Of a stretch of DNA of 64,000 bases, positions 55,564 through 64,000 are shown piece by piece. Where the stretch lies: assembly GCA_963749575.1 (NCBI GenBank), contig CAVVNM010000022.1:631722-695721 (forward strand), read 5' to 3'. The stretch is from JAMXLO01 sp963749575. Its GTDB lineage: Bacteria; Pseudomonadota; Alphaproteobacteria; Acetobacterales; Acetobacteraceae. The notes under the pieces were generated by a model. That model made no database searches, was not told where the DNA came from, and saw only the letters and a program-made list of their open reading frames with translations. The position numbers were made by a program, and so were the translations under genes. How positions within the stretch are numbered: the stretch's first letter is position 1; each line of letters begins with the position of its first letter.

Positions 55564-56240
55564 TGGTCGAGAAGCGAAAGATCTGCCGCGCATCGGTGGA
55601 GCGCGCGTACAGTGGTAGCGGCGCCCGCTCGGACCTGCAGGGCATGGGTCCGCACCTGCGGGTCAAGGTAGGCAAGTGCCAGTCCTCCCCATACCTCGCC
55701 GGTGCCCTTGGAGACGGTGTGCTCGATGATCTGCGCGGGCACGAAATCCAGTTCGACATTGTGAACATGCTGATTGGATTGCCAATCGGCCATTGTGATA
55801 CCTCGCCGGCATTCCGCATTGCCGCCGTCATGTATGACGATTGCCATCGGCTGCGTGGGCTGAAAGTGAAGGACGCTCTCGATGTCGCATCGCACACCGT
55901 CTGCGCTGTGATTAGCGTCGATCAGAACGAGATTGAGCGGAGCACGAGCCTGGTCGAGGTCGCGGATAAGCTTTGGCAGTATCGTTGCCAAATCGCCGAT
56001 GCGAAGGTCGACGTTGATCGGGATCGCAAACCGGTTTGGCACATCGGCGTCGATGTCGAGAGCAATCACCCGTTCGCTGAACTGCGAGATTAGGGTCAGA
56101 CTACCGCCGTGGTAAACCCCCACCTCGATGGCGAGCTTCGGACGCAGGCGCGCCAGCAAGCCGGTTAGAGCAATGCGCTCGCAGTCCATCATCTGCCAGT
56201 GCATCAACGGGACCCCGGGGTAGAGGTGTGTCTCATACAT
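55560..56240 (-). CDS. class I SAM-dependent methyltransferase (Methyltransf_24-like)
   Basis: 226 residues from ATG 56240 (MYETHLYPGVPLMHWQMMDC), with AAGGA 10 bases upstream; a GTG at 56270 is a weaker alternative. Motif I KLAIEVGVYHGGSLTLISQF, second strand VIALDIDADVPNRF, and NLVLIDANHSADGVRCDIES (motif II, DxNHS as in cephalosporin-hydroxylase/Methyltransf_24 proteins), then AIVIHDGGNAECRRGI. Small class I enzymes of this type commonly O-methylate sugars in surface-glycan clusters. It is in one operon with the glycosyltransferases downstream. Confidence 0.8.
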   Translation of the reverse strand: MYETHLYPGVPLMHWQMMDCERIALTGLLARLRPKLAIEVGVYHGGSLTLISQFSERVIALDIDADVPNRFAIPINVDLRIGDLATILPKLIRDLDQARAPLNLVLIDANHSADGVRCDIESVLHFQPTQPMAIVIHDGGNAECRRGITMADWQSNQHVHNVELDFVPAQIIEHTVSKGTGEVWGGLALAYLDPQVRTHALQVRAGAATTVRALHRCAADLSLLDQ

Positions 56241-56285
56241 GACTGCCAAATCCTTGTAAGGGCACCACACTACGACGGTGCTGTC

Positions 56286-57443
56286 TCATTTTTTTGTCGC
56301 CGAGATCTCAAACTCGAAGCATTGTCCGTTACGGCGGCCACGGACAGGCACTTCGATGTGGCTGTATCCGGCGGCGGCTAGAATGACGGATAAACTCTCC
56401 GGCGTGAAGAGATTGAAATGGAAATCGCCTTGATAGTCCTGTGCGCCAAACAGGACCTCACGGAAATCCGCGAACGAATACTCGCCCGACACGCACTGCC
56501 AAATCATCGCGTCGCCGTCGGGCACAACAGCACGCAACCGGCCCCCCTCACGCAACAGTTTACCCCAATGGGGCAGTATCCGCCGCTTCAGCGCTTCCTG
56601 CGGAAAATGTTCGAGCAGATGCGACGAGAATATTTCGGTTACAGAGGATGGCTCCACGCCGATCGCACCGGCCTCGGCGACGATATCAACTCCCGGTAGG
56701 TCGCGGACGTCGACATTGACGTAATCGTCAAGCGTGATATGGCCGCAACCGACATTCAACCGCAGCCCTTGGGCAGTCATTGCGCCGACGCGTTCGGGAT
56801 TGGCGATCCGCGACACCACGGACTGCGGATCGGCCTTGGTACCGGATCCGCTGTGCTGCATTTCGAACAGCACCTCGCGACGGACAAATTCGACCCGCTC
56901 TAAGAGGAATTTGAGCGTCTCGTCTACCCGTGTCCGCGCCCCGCTGAAGTCGCTACGCAGCCCTTCAAGTTCACGCCACAGATTGCCGCTCTCCTGCGCG
57001 AGACGACATTCGATGCTGTCGGCCCGTTCCTTGAACTGATCTGCAGTCCGCGTCGTCCCCGCCATCAGCTGCTGCGTTGTTTCCTGCGCGGCGCGCTGCA
57101 CCCGCAACTCGGCCTCCTGCGCCAGCCACGCGCGAGTCAGGTTTTCGTTGGATCCACGCAGTGCGACAAATTGCGATCGAATCTCAGCTAGATGGCGACC
57201 GCGGGCCTCCACGACCTGCGCTTGCACCTCCTCGGTACGGGCCTGCACTTTCTCGATACGGGCATATAATAACGCCTGTACCTCCTCGATACGAGCGCAT
57301 AATAACGCCTGTACCTCCTCGATACGGGCGTTTAACAACACCTGTACCTCCTCTATACGGGCGTATAACAGCCGAAAGCGGCGCATGAGCGGGGTCACGA
57401 ACGGCCGCACCGCCGCCTTTACTAAGGTTCGCATCGTCTCCAT
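56286..57443 (-). CDS. coiled-coil plus SAM methyltransferase protein
   Basis: 385 residues from ATG 57443 (GGGAG 6 bases upstream). Residues ~27-75 contain 11-residue repeats of the type ARIEEVQALLY, in four near-identical copies and two shorter ones. The helical region continues to ~190 (HLAEIRSQFVALRGSNENLT). The methyltransferase domain starts at LRLNVGCGHITLDDYVNVDV (motif I, NVGCG) and has FSSHLLEHFPQEALKRRILP and REGGRLRAVVPDGDAMIWQC. The pattern 'NVGCGxxxxxGYVNVD ... HLLEHF' is typical of small methyltransferases in O-antigen loci; the long coiled coil may act as a chain-length ruler like WbdD, but this is inference. Confidence 0.85.
   Translation of the reverse strand: METMRTLVKAAVRPFVTPLMRRFRLLYARIEEVQVLLNARIEEVQALLCARIEEVQALLYARIEKVQARTEEVQAQVVEARGRHLAEIRSQFVALRGSNENLTRAWLAQEAELRVQRAAQETTQQLMAGTTRTADQFKERADSIECRLAQESGNLWRELEGLRSDFSGARTRVDETLKFLLERVEFVRREVLFEMQHSGSGTKADPQSVVSRIANPERVGAMTAQGLRLNVGCGHITLDDYVNVDVRDLPGVDIVAEAGAIGVEPSSVTEIFSSHLLEHFPQEALKRRILPHWGKLLREGGRLRAVVPDGDAMIWQCVSGEYSFADFREVLFGAQDYQGDFHFNLFTPESLSVILAAAGYSHIEVPVRGRRNGQCFEFEISATKK
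57225..57375 (-). repeat. 33-bp tandem repeats encoding 11-residue coiled-coil units
   Basis: Consecutive units of 33 bases on the plus strand are built from CCTCCTCGATACGGGCGTAT-like blocks (57265-57372) with a few substitutions each. They correspond to ARIEEVQ-LLx units in the methyltransferase at 56286-57443. The near identity at DNA level implies recent expansion. Confidence 0.85.
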
Positions 57444-57734
57444 TCGGCACTCCCAACACACCCTCTGCGTAGACGACGAGTGTCTTCATTGCAAGGCAGG
57501 GCAGGGGCCCCCGTTATTCTACGCAATTCTACGCGCTCTTCCGTGCGCCCGCCACAGCGCCGCTTGGGTCAGCAAACCGCAGCGCTCGCTTGTTCGGAGG
57601 GTGCCTCAGGTTCCCTGAAAGTTCCGGATTTCAAAACCATCCCGGTGGCGTTCGAGGCGGATGGGGTGATAGGGGATCTGCCTGCTGATCCGGCGGCGGC
57701 TCCTTTCGAGAACGCAGAGCGTGGTTCGGTGTGC

Positions 57735-57990
57735 ACCCCAAGCATCGAGGCATCGAGCACCACCATCGTACCAAGACGCGCTGCGCGATCCAGGCATCGC
57801 TGCACGGTCTGATGGGTCACGCCGATCGCCGCGCCCACCGCATAGGCCGATGGGTCGCTGCGATATGCCAGCAGGATCCTGGCCCGCTCAACCCGACATG
57901 CGGGTTCCGTGCGCGACCGCGCAATTGCATCGATTTGGACAAGGTCTTCGTGTTCGATCGAGATCTCGATCACCCGCCGAGGTGCGCCAT
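57735..57990 (-). pseudogene. IS630-type transposase N-terminal fragment
   Basis: The reading HEDLVQIDAIARSRTEPACR and VERARILLAYRSDPSAYAVG, AAIGVTHQTVQRCLDRAARL contains the helix-turn-helix DNA-binding segment of IS630/Tc1-like transposases (V-x-RARIxLLAYxxxPS, GVxxxTVxRxxxRAxxLG). The catalytic part is absent. It interrupts the 3' end of an older glycosyltransferase whose tail remains at 58088. Confidence 0.7.
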
Positions 57991-58084
57991 GTAACCACGC
58001 CAAGATATCAGGTTGTAGGGATGGCAACCTACAACATATGGTGCCGCCGAGGGAAACCCGCACAACAGCTCGCGCCACTGGGCG

Positions 58085-58320
58085 CCCTATGATGCCAACG
58101 CCTGGTGGGCTTACGCTTCGACCGATCACGCAGCCCGGTTGATGCGGCAGTTGATCGATGATAAGCACCCCGCTCGTGCGCTTGGCACTCATGCTAAGGC
58201 CGACGTGGAAAGCTGGCCATCCATCGAAGTCGCTGGCAGCCGGGCTGCCGCCCGTTTGCGAGCGATCCGCAACCACATCGATCCATCGCAAACTCCTGGG
58301 GCCAAGCCATGGAAACTACA
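58085..58320 (+). pseudogene. glycosyltransferase C-terminal remnant
   Basis: The frame reads YDANAWWAYASTDHAARLMR, QLIDDKHPARALGTHAKADV and VAGSRAAARLRAIRNHIDPS, matching the end of GT-B glycosyltransferases (AxxMRxLVDDPxxAxALGxxARADV ... SxxxVGxRxxARLxAIR). The preceding body is missing, replaced by the IS630-type fragment. The frame happens to be open into the next gene, but that gene has its own start at 58466. Confidence 0.6.
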
Positions 58321-58393
58321 CTATGAGTTCGGGCCTGGTCGGGCCTCGACCTTCTCTGCTGAAGCCTCTACCAAAACGACGTTCAACGAATTT

Positions 58394-58414
58394 ACCAGAG
58401 ATTACGTCTCTGGT
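58394..58414. promoter_or_regulatory. hairpin upstream of methyltransferase gene
   Basis: ACCAGAGA (58394-58401), loop TTACG, TCTCTGGT (58407-58414): a perfect 8-bp stem. It lies 52 bases before the start of the methyltransferase gene at 58466. No T-run follows, so it is not a classical terminator; it could be a 5'-UTR element or a residual terminator of the degraded glycosyltransferase. Confidence 0.55.
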
Positions 58415-58465
58415 AGTGTAGCCACCTTAACCCGGCGCGCACTGTCCTCACTAGGAAAGGTTTGT

Positions 58466-59449
58466 ATGTCCACGTTCGCAAACGTTTTCATGAGCCATGA
58501 CGGCTATCTCATCGACAAGTGGGAGAGTTATCTTGGCATCTATAAATCCGAGCTTGTATCCTTCATTACGGCCGGCCAGCCGGTATCGTTACTGGAAATT
58601 GGTGTGCAGAACGGCGGATCGCTTCAGGTCTGGAAGAAATACCTCCCGGCTGGGTCACGCATTGTCGGCATCGATGTCAATCCAGACTGCGCCAAGCTAG
58701 ATTTGGACGAGAACACCAGCCTATACATCGCCGACGGTACGGACCAGATGGCGCTCGATAGCGTCCTCGGCGACATGACCTTCGACATTATTATCGATGA
58801 CAGCTCGCATCGGTCCGAGCACATCATTAGTACTTACAAAGCGCTGTTCTCCCGGATCAAGGGGGGTGGTAAATATATCATTGAGGATTTGCATGCCAGC
58901 TACTGGAGTGAATACGGTGGAGGATTTCGTACTGAGGGCTCTGCAATGGAGTTCTTCAAGAAACTCGTGGACGGGCTAAACTGCGACCATTTTCGTGACA
59001 CTGGCGGGACTTCCAGGGCTGAAATCGATCATCTCCGCGACTTCGGACGTTCCGTTTCAAGGATGACTTTCTACAATTCGGTCTTGGTTATGGAATTCAT
59101 GAACGTGCCGCGCGACACGAGCTATCGGCAGGTGTTTAGCGGCGGCGAGGCGCGCGTGATGCCACTCTCGACGCTGTTCTTCGTCGGTGCGCGACCCCCT
59201 GCCGACACACGGCTGGTCGGCCGTACCGCCGCTCGTCATATCGATCAGATGCTGCTCGGCCAAATCAGCGAACTATCTGTGGCCTTAGCAGCGCGCGACC
59301 CTACATGGGCCGACACGTCGCTTCCCTTCGACAACCTTGCCGCCGAGAACAAAGCTCTGCGCAGTGAACTTGCCGCGATAAAGGGCAGCACCTCCTGGCG
59401 AATTACCGCCCCGCTTCGAAAGCTTAGCGGCCTTTTAGGCAGGTCCTGA
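58466..59449 (+). CDS. SAM-dependent methyltransferase, MycE-like
   Basis: 327 residues from ATG 58466 with ribosome site AGGAAAGG. It begins MSTFANVFMSHDGYLIDKWE and has LLEIGVQNGGSLQVWKKYL (motif I), IVGIDVNPDCAKLDLDENTS, DMTFDIIIDDSSHRSEHIIS (Mg2+/catalytic DDxSH pattern) and KGGGKYIIEDLHASYWSEYG. This pattern corresponds to metal-dependent sugar 2-O-methyltransferases of the MycE type. The C-terminal tail AIKGSTSWRITAPLRKLSGL is a motif often found at the end of glycan-modifying proteins in such loci. Likely O-methylates the polymer's sugars. Confidence 0.85.
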   Translation: MSTFANVFMSHDGYLIDKWESYLGIYKSELVSFITAGQPVSLLEIGVQNGGSLQVWKKYLPAGSRIVGIDVNPDCAKLDLDENTSLYIADGTDQMALDSVLGDMTFDIIIDDSSHRSEHIISTYKALFSRIKGGGKYIIEDLHASYWSEYGGGFRTEGSAMEFFKKLVDGLNCDHFRDTGGTSRAEIDHLRDFGRSVSRMTFYNSVLVMEFMNVPRDTSYRQVFSGGEARVMPLSTLFFVGARPPADTRLVGRTAARHIDQMLLGQISELSVALAARDPTWADTSLPFDNLAAENKALRSELAAIKGSTSWRITAPLRKLSGLLGRS

Positions 59450-59502
59450 CCCAACTCGGCACCGCGATTGCCGCCCGAACGCAGAAGCAGGGCGCTATCT
59501 TA

Positions 59503-62500
59503 ATGACAGGCGACTGGCAAGACCGCATCATCATGGTCATTCCGTCGATCGACGGGGGCCATCTATTGGAGCGTATGCTACCGTCGCTGCGTCTCAAGCC
59601 AGTCAATATCGTCGTGCTCGATCAAGGCAGTACGGACGACACGGCGCGGATTTGCCAGGAGGCCGGGGTTGAGCTGTTGCAGCTTGGCCGACCACATACG
59701 TATACTCAAGCTTGCAATATCGGCGCCCGTATAGCCCGTCAGAGAGGTTATCCGTTTCTCTGCGTTGCCAATAATGACATTGTCTTTCGTACGAATGTAC
59801 CTTCTGAGTTGCTGGTCGCCATGGAGTGTGACGCGAGGCTTGGCATCGCAGCTCCATCTCAGGTCATCCTTGACCCGGCGAGCGGCGTCGATGTGCTTGC
59901 CCGCCGTGTTTCCTGGAATCTCGACACGGTAGAGTTCTTGCATGATTTTGACGAGTTGCCGGCACCACCGCGCATCGAAGCAGACTTCTGCGAGCTGACC
60001 TGCGCGCTAATTCGGATGTCCGCGGTCAAGGAAGTCGGCTTTTTAGACGACGCTTATGGCTTCTATCACGAGGACGCGGACTTCTGCTTTCGCCTGCGTA
60101 AGGCGGGCTATAGCGCTGCGTATCTGTCCCGGTCACAGATCTGCCATTTCACAAGCTCGACCTTCAACCGCAAGCGACAGGCGCAAATCGATTACCTGCG
60201 CCGCAATAGGATCTATTTTGCAAAGAAGCATTTGGGCTACGGCGTGCGCCAGATTGAGGAGACCAGCTCCTGGACCGGCGAAACAGAAGTTGTCGCACGC
60301 CGGCTATTTCCGTTGTTGCGCCGCTTTGGTATGGTTGACAATACTCGCCCTGACCTAATAATAGGGCGAGTAGGAGCCAGGACGGCTGGCTATCTTTTTA
60401 CAACCCAGCGCTCTCCTATTGTTCCGGAGGGATTACTGAGACTGCGTGATCACTACCGCGCGGTAGTCGCGACTTCCGACATGGTCGTCCATAGCCTGCG
60501 CGCTGCAGGCTTCCCCAGCTTTCGCGCGCCGCTCGGCATCGATCCGGACCTTTTCAACCCATGGGGACAAGTTGCGGGCTCGGCTGCTAGCCAGTTCGGC
60601 GAGACGACCTATCTCGCCATCGCCAATCCATATGACCGCCATCAGTTGACGATACTTCTGCAGGCATGGACTCGGTTTGCGGTATTGGGCCGTCGGGTAC
60701 GACTGATCGTAGTGGGATCCCGCCTGGCGCGCCGCATGGGGCGTGTGGCCGATACGGCCTATCGGTCCGGTCGACTTGAAATCTCCTGTTACACGGCCGA
60801 ACGGCTGGAGTTGCATGAGACAGACGCGCCGCTGGATAACCAAGAGCTTGCCTCCCTCTACCGCTCGGTCGATTTCACGATCATCACGCAGGCGGAGGGC
60901 TCGAACCTCACGCTGGTCGAAGTCGTTGGCCTCTGGCACGCCCGTCGTGTTCGACGCCGCCTGCGCTAGTGTTGCGACGTTATATTGCGATGTAACAGGC
61001 GGGGTTGCAACGCTGCATTCAGATAGCGGTGAGCACCAGCATCCCGATGGTTTTGCCACAACTGCAGACGGCCTGCTGGCTGCTCTGGAGCGCAGCGAAA
61101 GGCTGGACCCCGGCGAACGCATCGCTTTGGCGATGACGGCAAGCTATGGTGTCCTCGGCCATTCCACTCTACGCCATACCGCTATGGCATTGCGCCACGT
61201 CCTAGAGGTAACGCAGGAGCGCGAACCCGACCGGATTGTCCGGCAGCTTGAGTGGGAGTCGCGGACGTCAACCCCGGCGCTCATCGGCCAGCAACCGGTT
61301 ACTCGGAAGCCATTTGCCACTGCGCTGCGGTCGCGGCTAAGCGGCGCTATGGCCCGCAGACTGATGACGATTGCAACCAAGGCCGTGCTGTTCGGCACAA
61401 TTTGGCACCAGAAAGGCCTGCCGGCCGCTATTTCCCTCTCGGCCGCCCGGGTGCGTCTCGCCATTACACACCGTGTGCCTCCCCGCCAATCCTTCCAGAG
61501 TCGGGCGCCACCGGCCATTCTAGCGAAACCTGGGCTCAAAACAGCCCGACAGGCCTCGCCGCTGCTGATCGGCTACATAGACGCGCAGCTCGGGATCGGG
61601 CAATCCTTGCGCGGACTCGCCTCGGCGATGGCAGAAGCTGGGTTGCCGTTTAGCATCTATCCGTTCGACGTCGGCGTGAAGGGACGCCGCTCCATACCCA
61701 CCATGCCGGAACGGTATGACCAGGTCACACTCCATGACATCAATATCATCGAGGTTTCTCCGGCCGAACTTCCGCAAGTCTTCGGTCATGTTAGCAAAGA
61801 CCATTTCGACGGCAGCTACAACATCCTCCGGACTTATTGGGAGCTCGCTAAAGGTCCTGCAGTTTGGCGGCAGGACCACTGTATGGATCGGATAGATGAG
61901 ATCTGGGCACCGAATGCGTTTTGCGCCACGGCATTTCGTGACTTCTTCGACGGGCCGATCGTCATCGTGCCACCCTGCCTGGAGATCGCAAACTCATCAT
62001 CTGACCTTGCGCAAGACGGGAGGAATCGCTTCGGGCTCGATCGAGATGTTTTCTATTTCATGTTCTCATTTGACTATTACTCGTTTCCGCAACGGAAGAA
62101 TCCGCTTGCCGTCATTCGGGCTTTCCTGACTGCTTTTCCTGATTTCCACCATCCCGTCGGACTTGTGGTGAAAGCCACCGGCGCCGAGGGCCATTTTCCA
62201 GCCATCAAGAAGGAGATCGTCGCCGCCGCTCAGGCGGACGGGCGCATTACCATTATCGACACCTCGCTGTCGCGGGGGGACATGATGTCTCTTATGGCCG
62301 CTATCGACTGCTACGTGTCACTGCATCGTTCGGAAGGTTTCGGGCTTGGCATGGCTGAAGCGATGGCGCTGGAAAAGCCGGTGATTGCCACCGGTTACTC
62401 CGGTAATGGAGAGTTCGTAACCGAGAGCACCGGCTATCCGGTTCCCTTCGAGCTGACGCCGGTACACCCGCATGAGTATGTCCACACCGAAGGCCAGGTC

Positions 62501-62680
62501 TGGGCGAATCCCGACGAGGATGCTTGCGCGGAAATGATGCGCAACATCGTCGACCATCCGGAGGAGGCGGCTTCGCGCGCTAGGGCCGGACGTGCTTTCG
62601 TCGCGGACAGATATGGCGCTGCCAATGTAGGTCGGCTCGCCGCCGATCGGCTCGCCGCAATTCGCCTATCGAGGACGTAG
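59503..62680 (+). pseudogene. large multidomain glycosyltransferase (GT2-GT4-GT4), one-base frame disruption
   Basis: A polypeptide of about 1060 residues in two frames (59503-~60935, then to 62680). Domain 1 (GT2): IIMVIPSIDGGHLLERMLPS, IVVLDQGSTDDTARICQEAG, GYPFLCVANNDIVFRTN (DxD-like ND) and YGFYHEDADFCFRLRKAGYS. Domain 2 (GT4-like): FRAPLGIDPDLFNPWG, LAIANPYDRHQLTILLQAWT and ITQAEGSNLTLVEVVG, where the frame shifts, then ASGTPVVFDAACASVATLYC. Domain 3 (GT4): LIGYIDAQLGIGQSLRGLAS, FMFSFDYYSFPQRKNPLAVI, CYVSLHRSEGFGLGMAEAMA (E-x7-E) and LEKPVIATGYSGNGEFVT. Span 3178 bases, one over a multiple of three. A multi-linkage polymerising enzyme is likely. Confidence 0.87.
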
Positions 62681-62769
62681 CAACAGCGTACGCGGTGTGG
62701 CTGGCCGGCGCGGGGCCTTGATGTGATGCAAGTCGGGCATGGACGAGCCGGCCCCCGATCAGGGCGCCC

Positions 62770-62925
62770 ATATGACCGGTCGTATGCGCGCTTCCCGCGT
62801 GGAGATCATCACCCCGGCGGACGCTTGAGCAGAAACAGGCGATCAGGGCCGAGAGCTTCGGCCCGGAGCTGACGCCCACCTGGTGTTGATGGCGGCGGCA
62901 GGTGCTGAACGTGCTGGCTGCATTG
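62770..62925 (+). pseudogene. IS66-family TnpA (orfA) remnant
   Basis: Reads MRASRVEIITP in one frame and RRTLEQKQAIRAESFGPELT in the next, the N-terminal half of the small IS66 OrfA helix-turn-helix protein (RRxxSLEQKxAIVAESFxPGxxxxEVAR). It ends after ~45 codons. The rest of the IS is not recognisable. Confidence 0.55.
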
Positions 62926-63734
62926 GTCAGGCGCTAGCGGCAGTTCGCGAAGATCACGCCCCGTCTGCTCATCCGCTCCGCGCATGCCGACACGCTGATT
63001 GCTGTCGCAAGCAAGCAGCGGATCATATCTCCCGCGCCTAATCTACACTCCCCGCCCCTGGGACAGGTTTCTCCGCATCTGCTGCACTCCGGAAAACTCA
63101 CGAGCCGCGGCCCATGAGCGCCCCGCCGAGCTTCGCCAGGCCCGCCGCGAGCCCGTCCTTCGGGTCGCTGGTCAGCGCCTGCACCTTGTCCGCCTGGTGC
63201 GCGTGGTTCGCGGCGCCATTTGGGACGTGGCGGCCCACGCTCGAGCCGAACACGGTATGGTGTACGATCGGCCTGAGGGCCAACTATTTCGATCTTGCCA
63301 CCCTCACCCAAAGAGGTTCAGATCCCGACCAACTTCATGCTAGAGCCCAGGCGGATACGCACCGGAACGAGAGGGATCGAGTTCTATGACCAGACATATC
63401 TTGACGCACTGAAATGGACCGGATTCTGCGATACTCGTCTGGCAATGCGTTGATGACGCGCGAGGGCATTTTGGGGATCCTCGAGGATGTCGGGTTCATT
63501 GTCGAAACGGGGTCGAGCAGAAAGACCACCCGCGCGGGTCCGCCTTTTGTGCGCCCGCACGCCGAGGTCGTCCAATGGACACACCGGACACTCTCGAAAT
63601 GGTGCGAGAACACGTTCGCATGAGTTTACATGCTCAGCAAGCACTGTACTATCAGAGCAGGGAGCGCCGCTCATGCAATCTGGCCGCAGCTTCAACATCG
63701 GCGTCCACCACGTGAGCCCGGCGGCCCACGTGAA
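62926..63734. other. degenerate stretch, possibly a relic of a small enzyme
   Basis: About 800 bases with only short readings. One frame (63414-63620) contains MTREGILGILEDVGFIVETG, resembling the C-terminus of a class I methyltransferase, and nearby sequence in other frames reads TFFDLATLTQ-like and YDQTYLDALKWTG. These are too fragmentary to call. No transposon ends were seen. It precedes the RgpF-like gene and should contain its promoter. Confidence 0.35.
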
Positions 63735-64000
63735 ATGATGGACGCGTTTGATAGGAGCAAGGCACCGGTCGCGGTGTTTGTCCACGTCCACTACCCCGAA
63801 ATCTGGCGAGACATGAGCATGCTCATTTCGGAGCGGTTGACGGTTCCCTTTCACCTCGCCTTAACCAGTTCCCTCCCAGAGGCTGAGATCGTCTTGCCGC
63901 GCACTCCCTCACTGCTCTCGACCCAATTTCTGCGGGTGGAGAACCGCGGGCGCGATATCCTTCCTTTCCTCCGGTCCCTCGCAGGAACACAAGACTTCGA
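63735..64000 (+). CDS. rhamnan synthesis protein F (RgpF)-like, 3' end outside window
   Basis: The frame opens at ATG 63735 (a second ATG follows immediately), right after a TGA at 63731-63733, and is open to the window end (88 codons). It contains APVAVFVHVHYPEIWRDMSM and VPFHLALTSSLPEAEIVLP, then QFLRVENRGRDILPFLRSL. The combination of an initial VHVFYPDLW-type motif, a 'PFDLxVT' stretch and VENRGRDILPFL is characteristic of RgpF proteins, which act in rhamnose-glucose/rhamnan polysaccharide assembly. Together with the GH99-like gene and the glycosyltransferases it supports a rhamnan-like or related polymer. Confidence 0.85.
   Translation, partial: MMDAFDRSKAPVAVFVHVHYPEIWRDMSMLISERLTVPFHLALTSSLPEAEIVLPRTPSLLSTQFLRVENRGRDILPFLRSLAGTQDF

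Noticed and set aside
57184..57489. Plus- and minus-strand frames with YRGGTGV-type repeats over the coiled-coil region
   Set aside because: These arise from the 33-bp repeats read in other frames; the in-frame ARIEEVQ reading continues directly into a methyltransferase domain and has a good ribosome site.

Overview
The window is high-GC DNA from an alphaproteobacterium. Acetobacteraceae or a related Rhodospirillales family is my inference, from the GC-rich codon use, a DUF1127 protein, and an RTX-like protein whose N-terminus resembles Acetobacteraceae secreted proteins. It looks like a decaying accessory region. Intact metabolic and glycan genes alternate with broken genes, and at least fourteen insertion-sequence (IS) copies or remnants are visible.

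Layout. 1-57 is the 3' part of tRNA-Phe. 270-1870 holds transposase debris, including an IS3 relic. 2176-16110 is a catabolic island: an Lrp-type effector domain, RidA, a CoxL-like molybdenum hydroxylase subunit, a broken 2-hydroxyacid dehydrogenase, an HpaI-type aldolase, a SucCD-like CoA ligase pair, an acyl-CoA dehydrogenase, two Rieske oxygenase alpha subunits, and two FAD oxidoreductases of the opine/amino-acid dehydrogenase type. Together they suggest stepwise breakdown of an N-substituted or opine-like carbon and nitrogen source ending in CoA thioesters; the substrate is not visible. 16480-18870 is a protein of about ten 49-residue TPR-like repeats. Its stop codon lies in the target of two nested insertion sequences (IS5 type in IS701 type).

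21200-35260 is a mobile-element zone. It contains an ISNCY/IS1202-type element flanked by 15-bp direct repeats whose transposase gene carries an antisense group II intron. It also contains a complete RIT element (three tandem tyrosine recombinases, 35-bp perfect inverted repeats) inside an IS66 transposase gene. A few small lipoprotein-like genes sit between them. 35270-37554 has a DUF1127 protein and an aminopeptidase P. 37588-42650 is another graveyard around tRNA-Arg(CCU): integrase, IS21 and IS3 remnants and a serine recombinase that lacks its catalytic serine.

42936-64000 is a surface-glycan locus: an RTX-like protein, a sulfotransferase, several SAM methyltransferases, a GH99-like protein, at least five glycosyltransferase domains in several long polypeptides, and the start of a rhamnan-synthesis F (RgpF-like) protein running off the end. 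It most likely builds and decorates (O-methylation, perhaps sulfation) an extracellular or O-antigen-like polysaccharide.

A recurring feature is single-base frame disruption in otherwise well-conserved genes (12.1, 13.4, 32.7, 38.6, 52.7, 53.9 and 59.5 kb). Either the region is undergoing pseudogenisation or the assembly carries indel errors, and this affects how much of the locus is functional.
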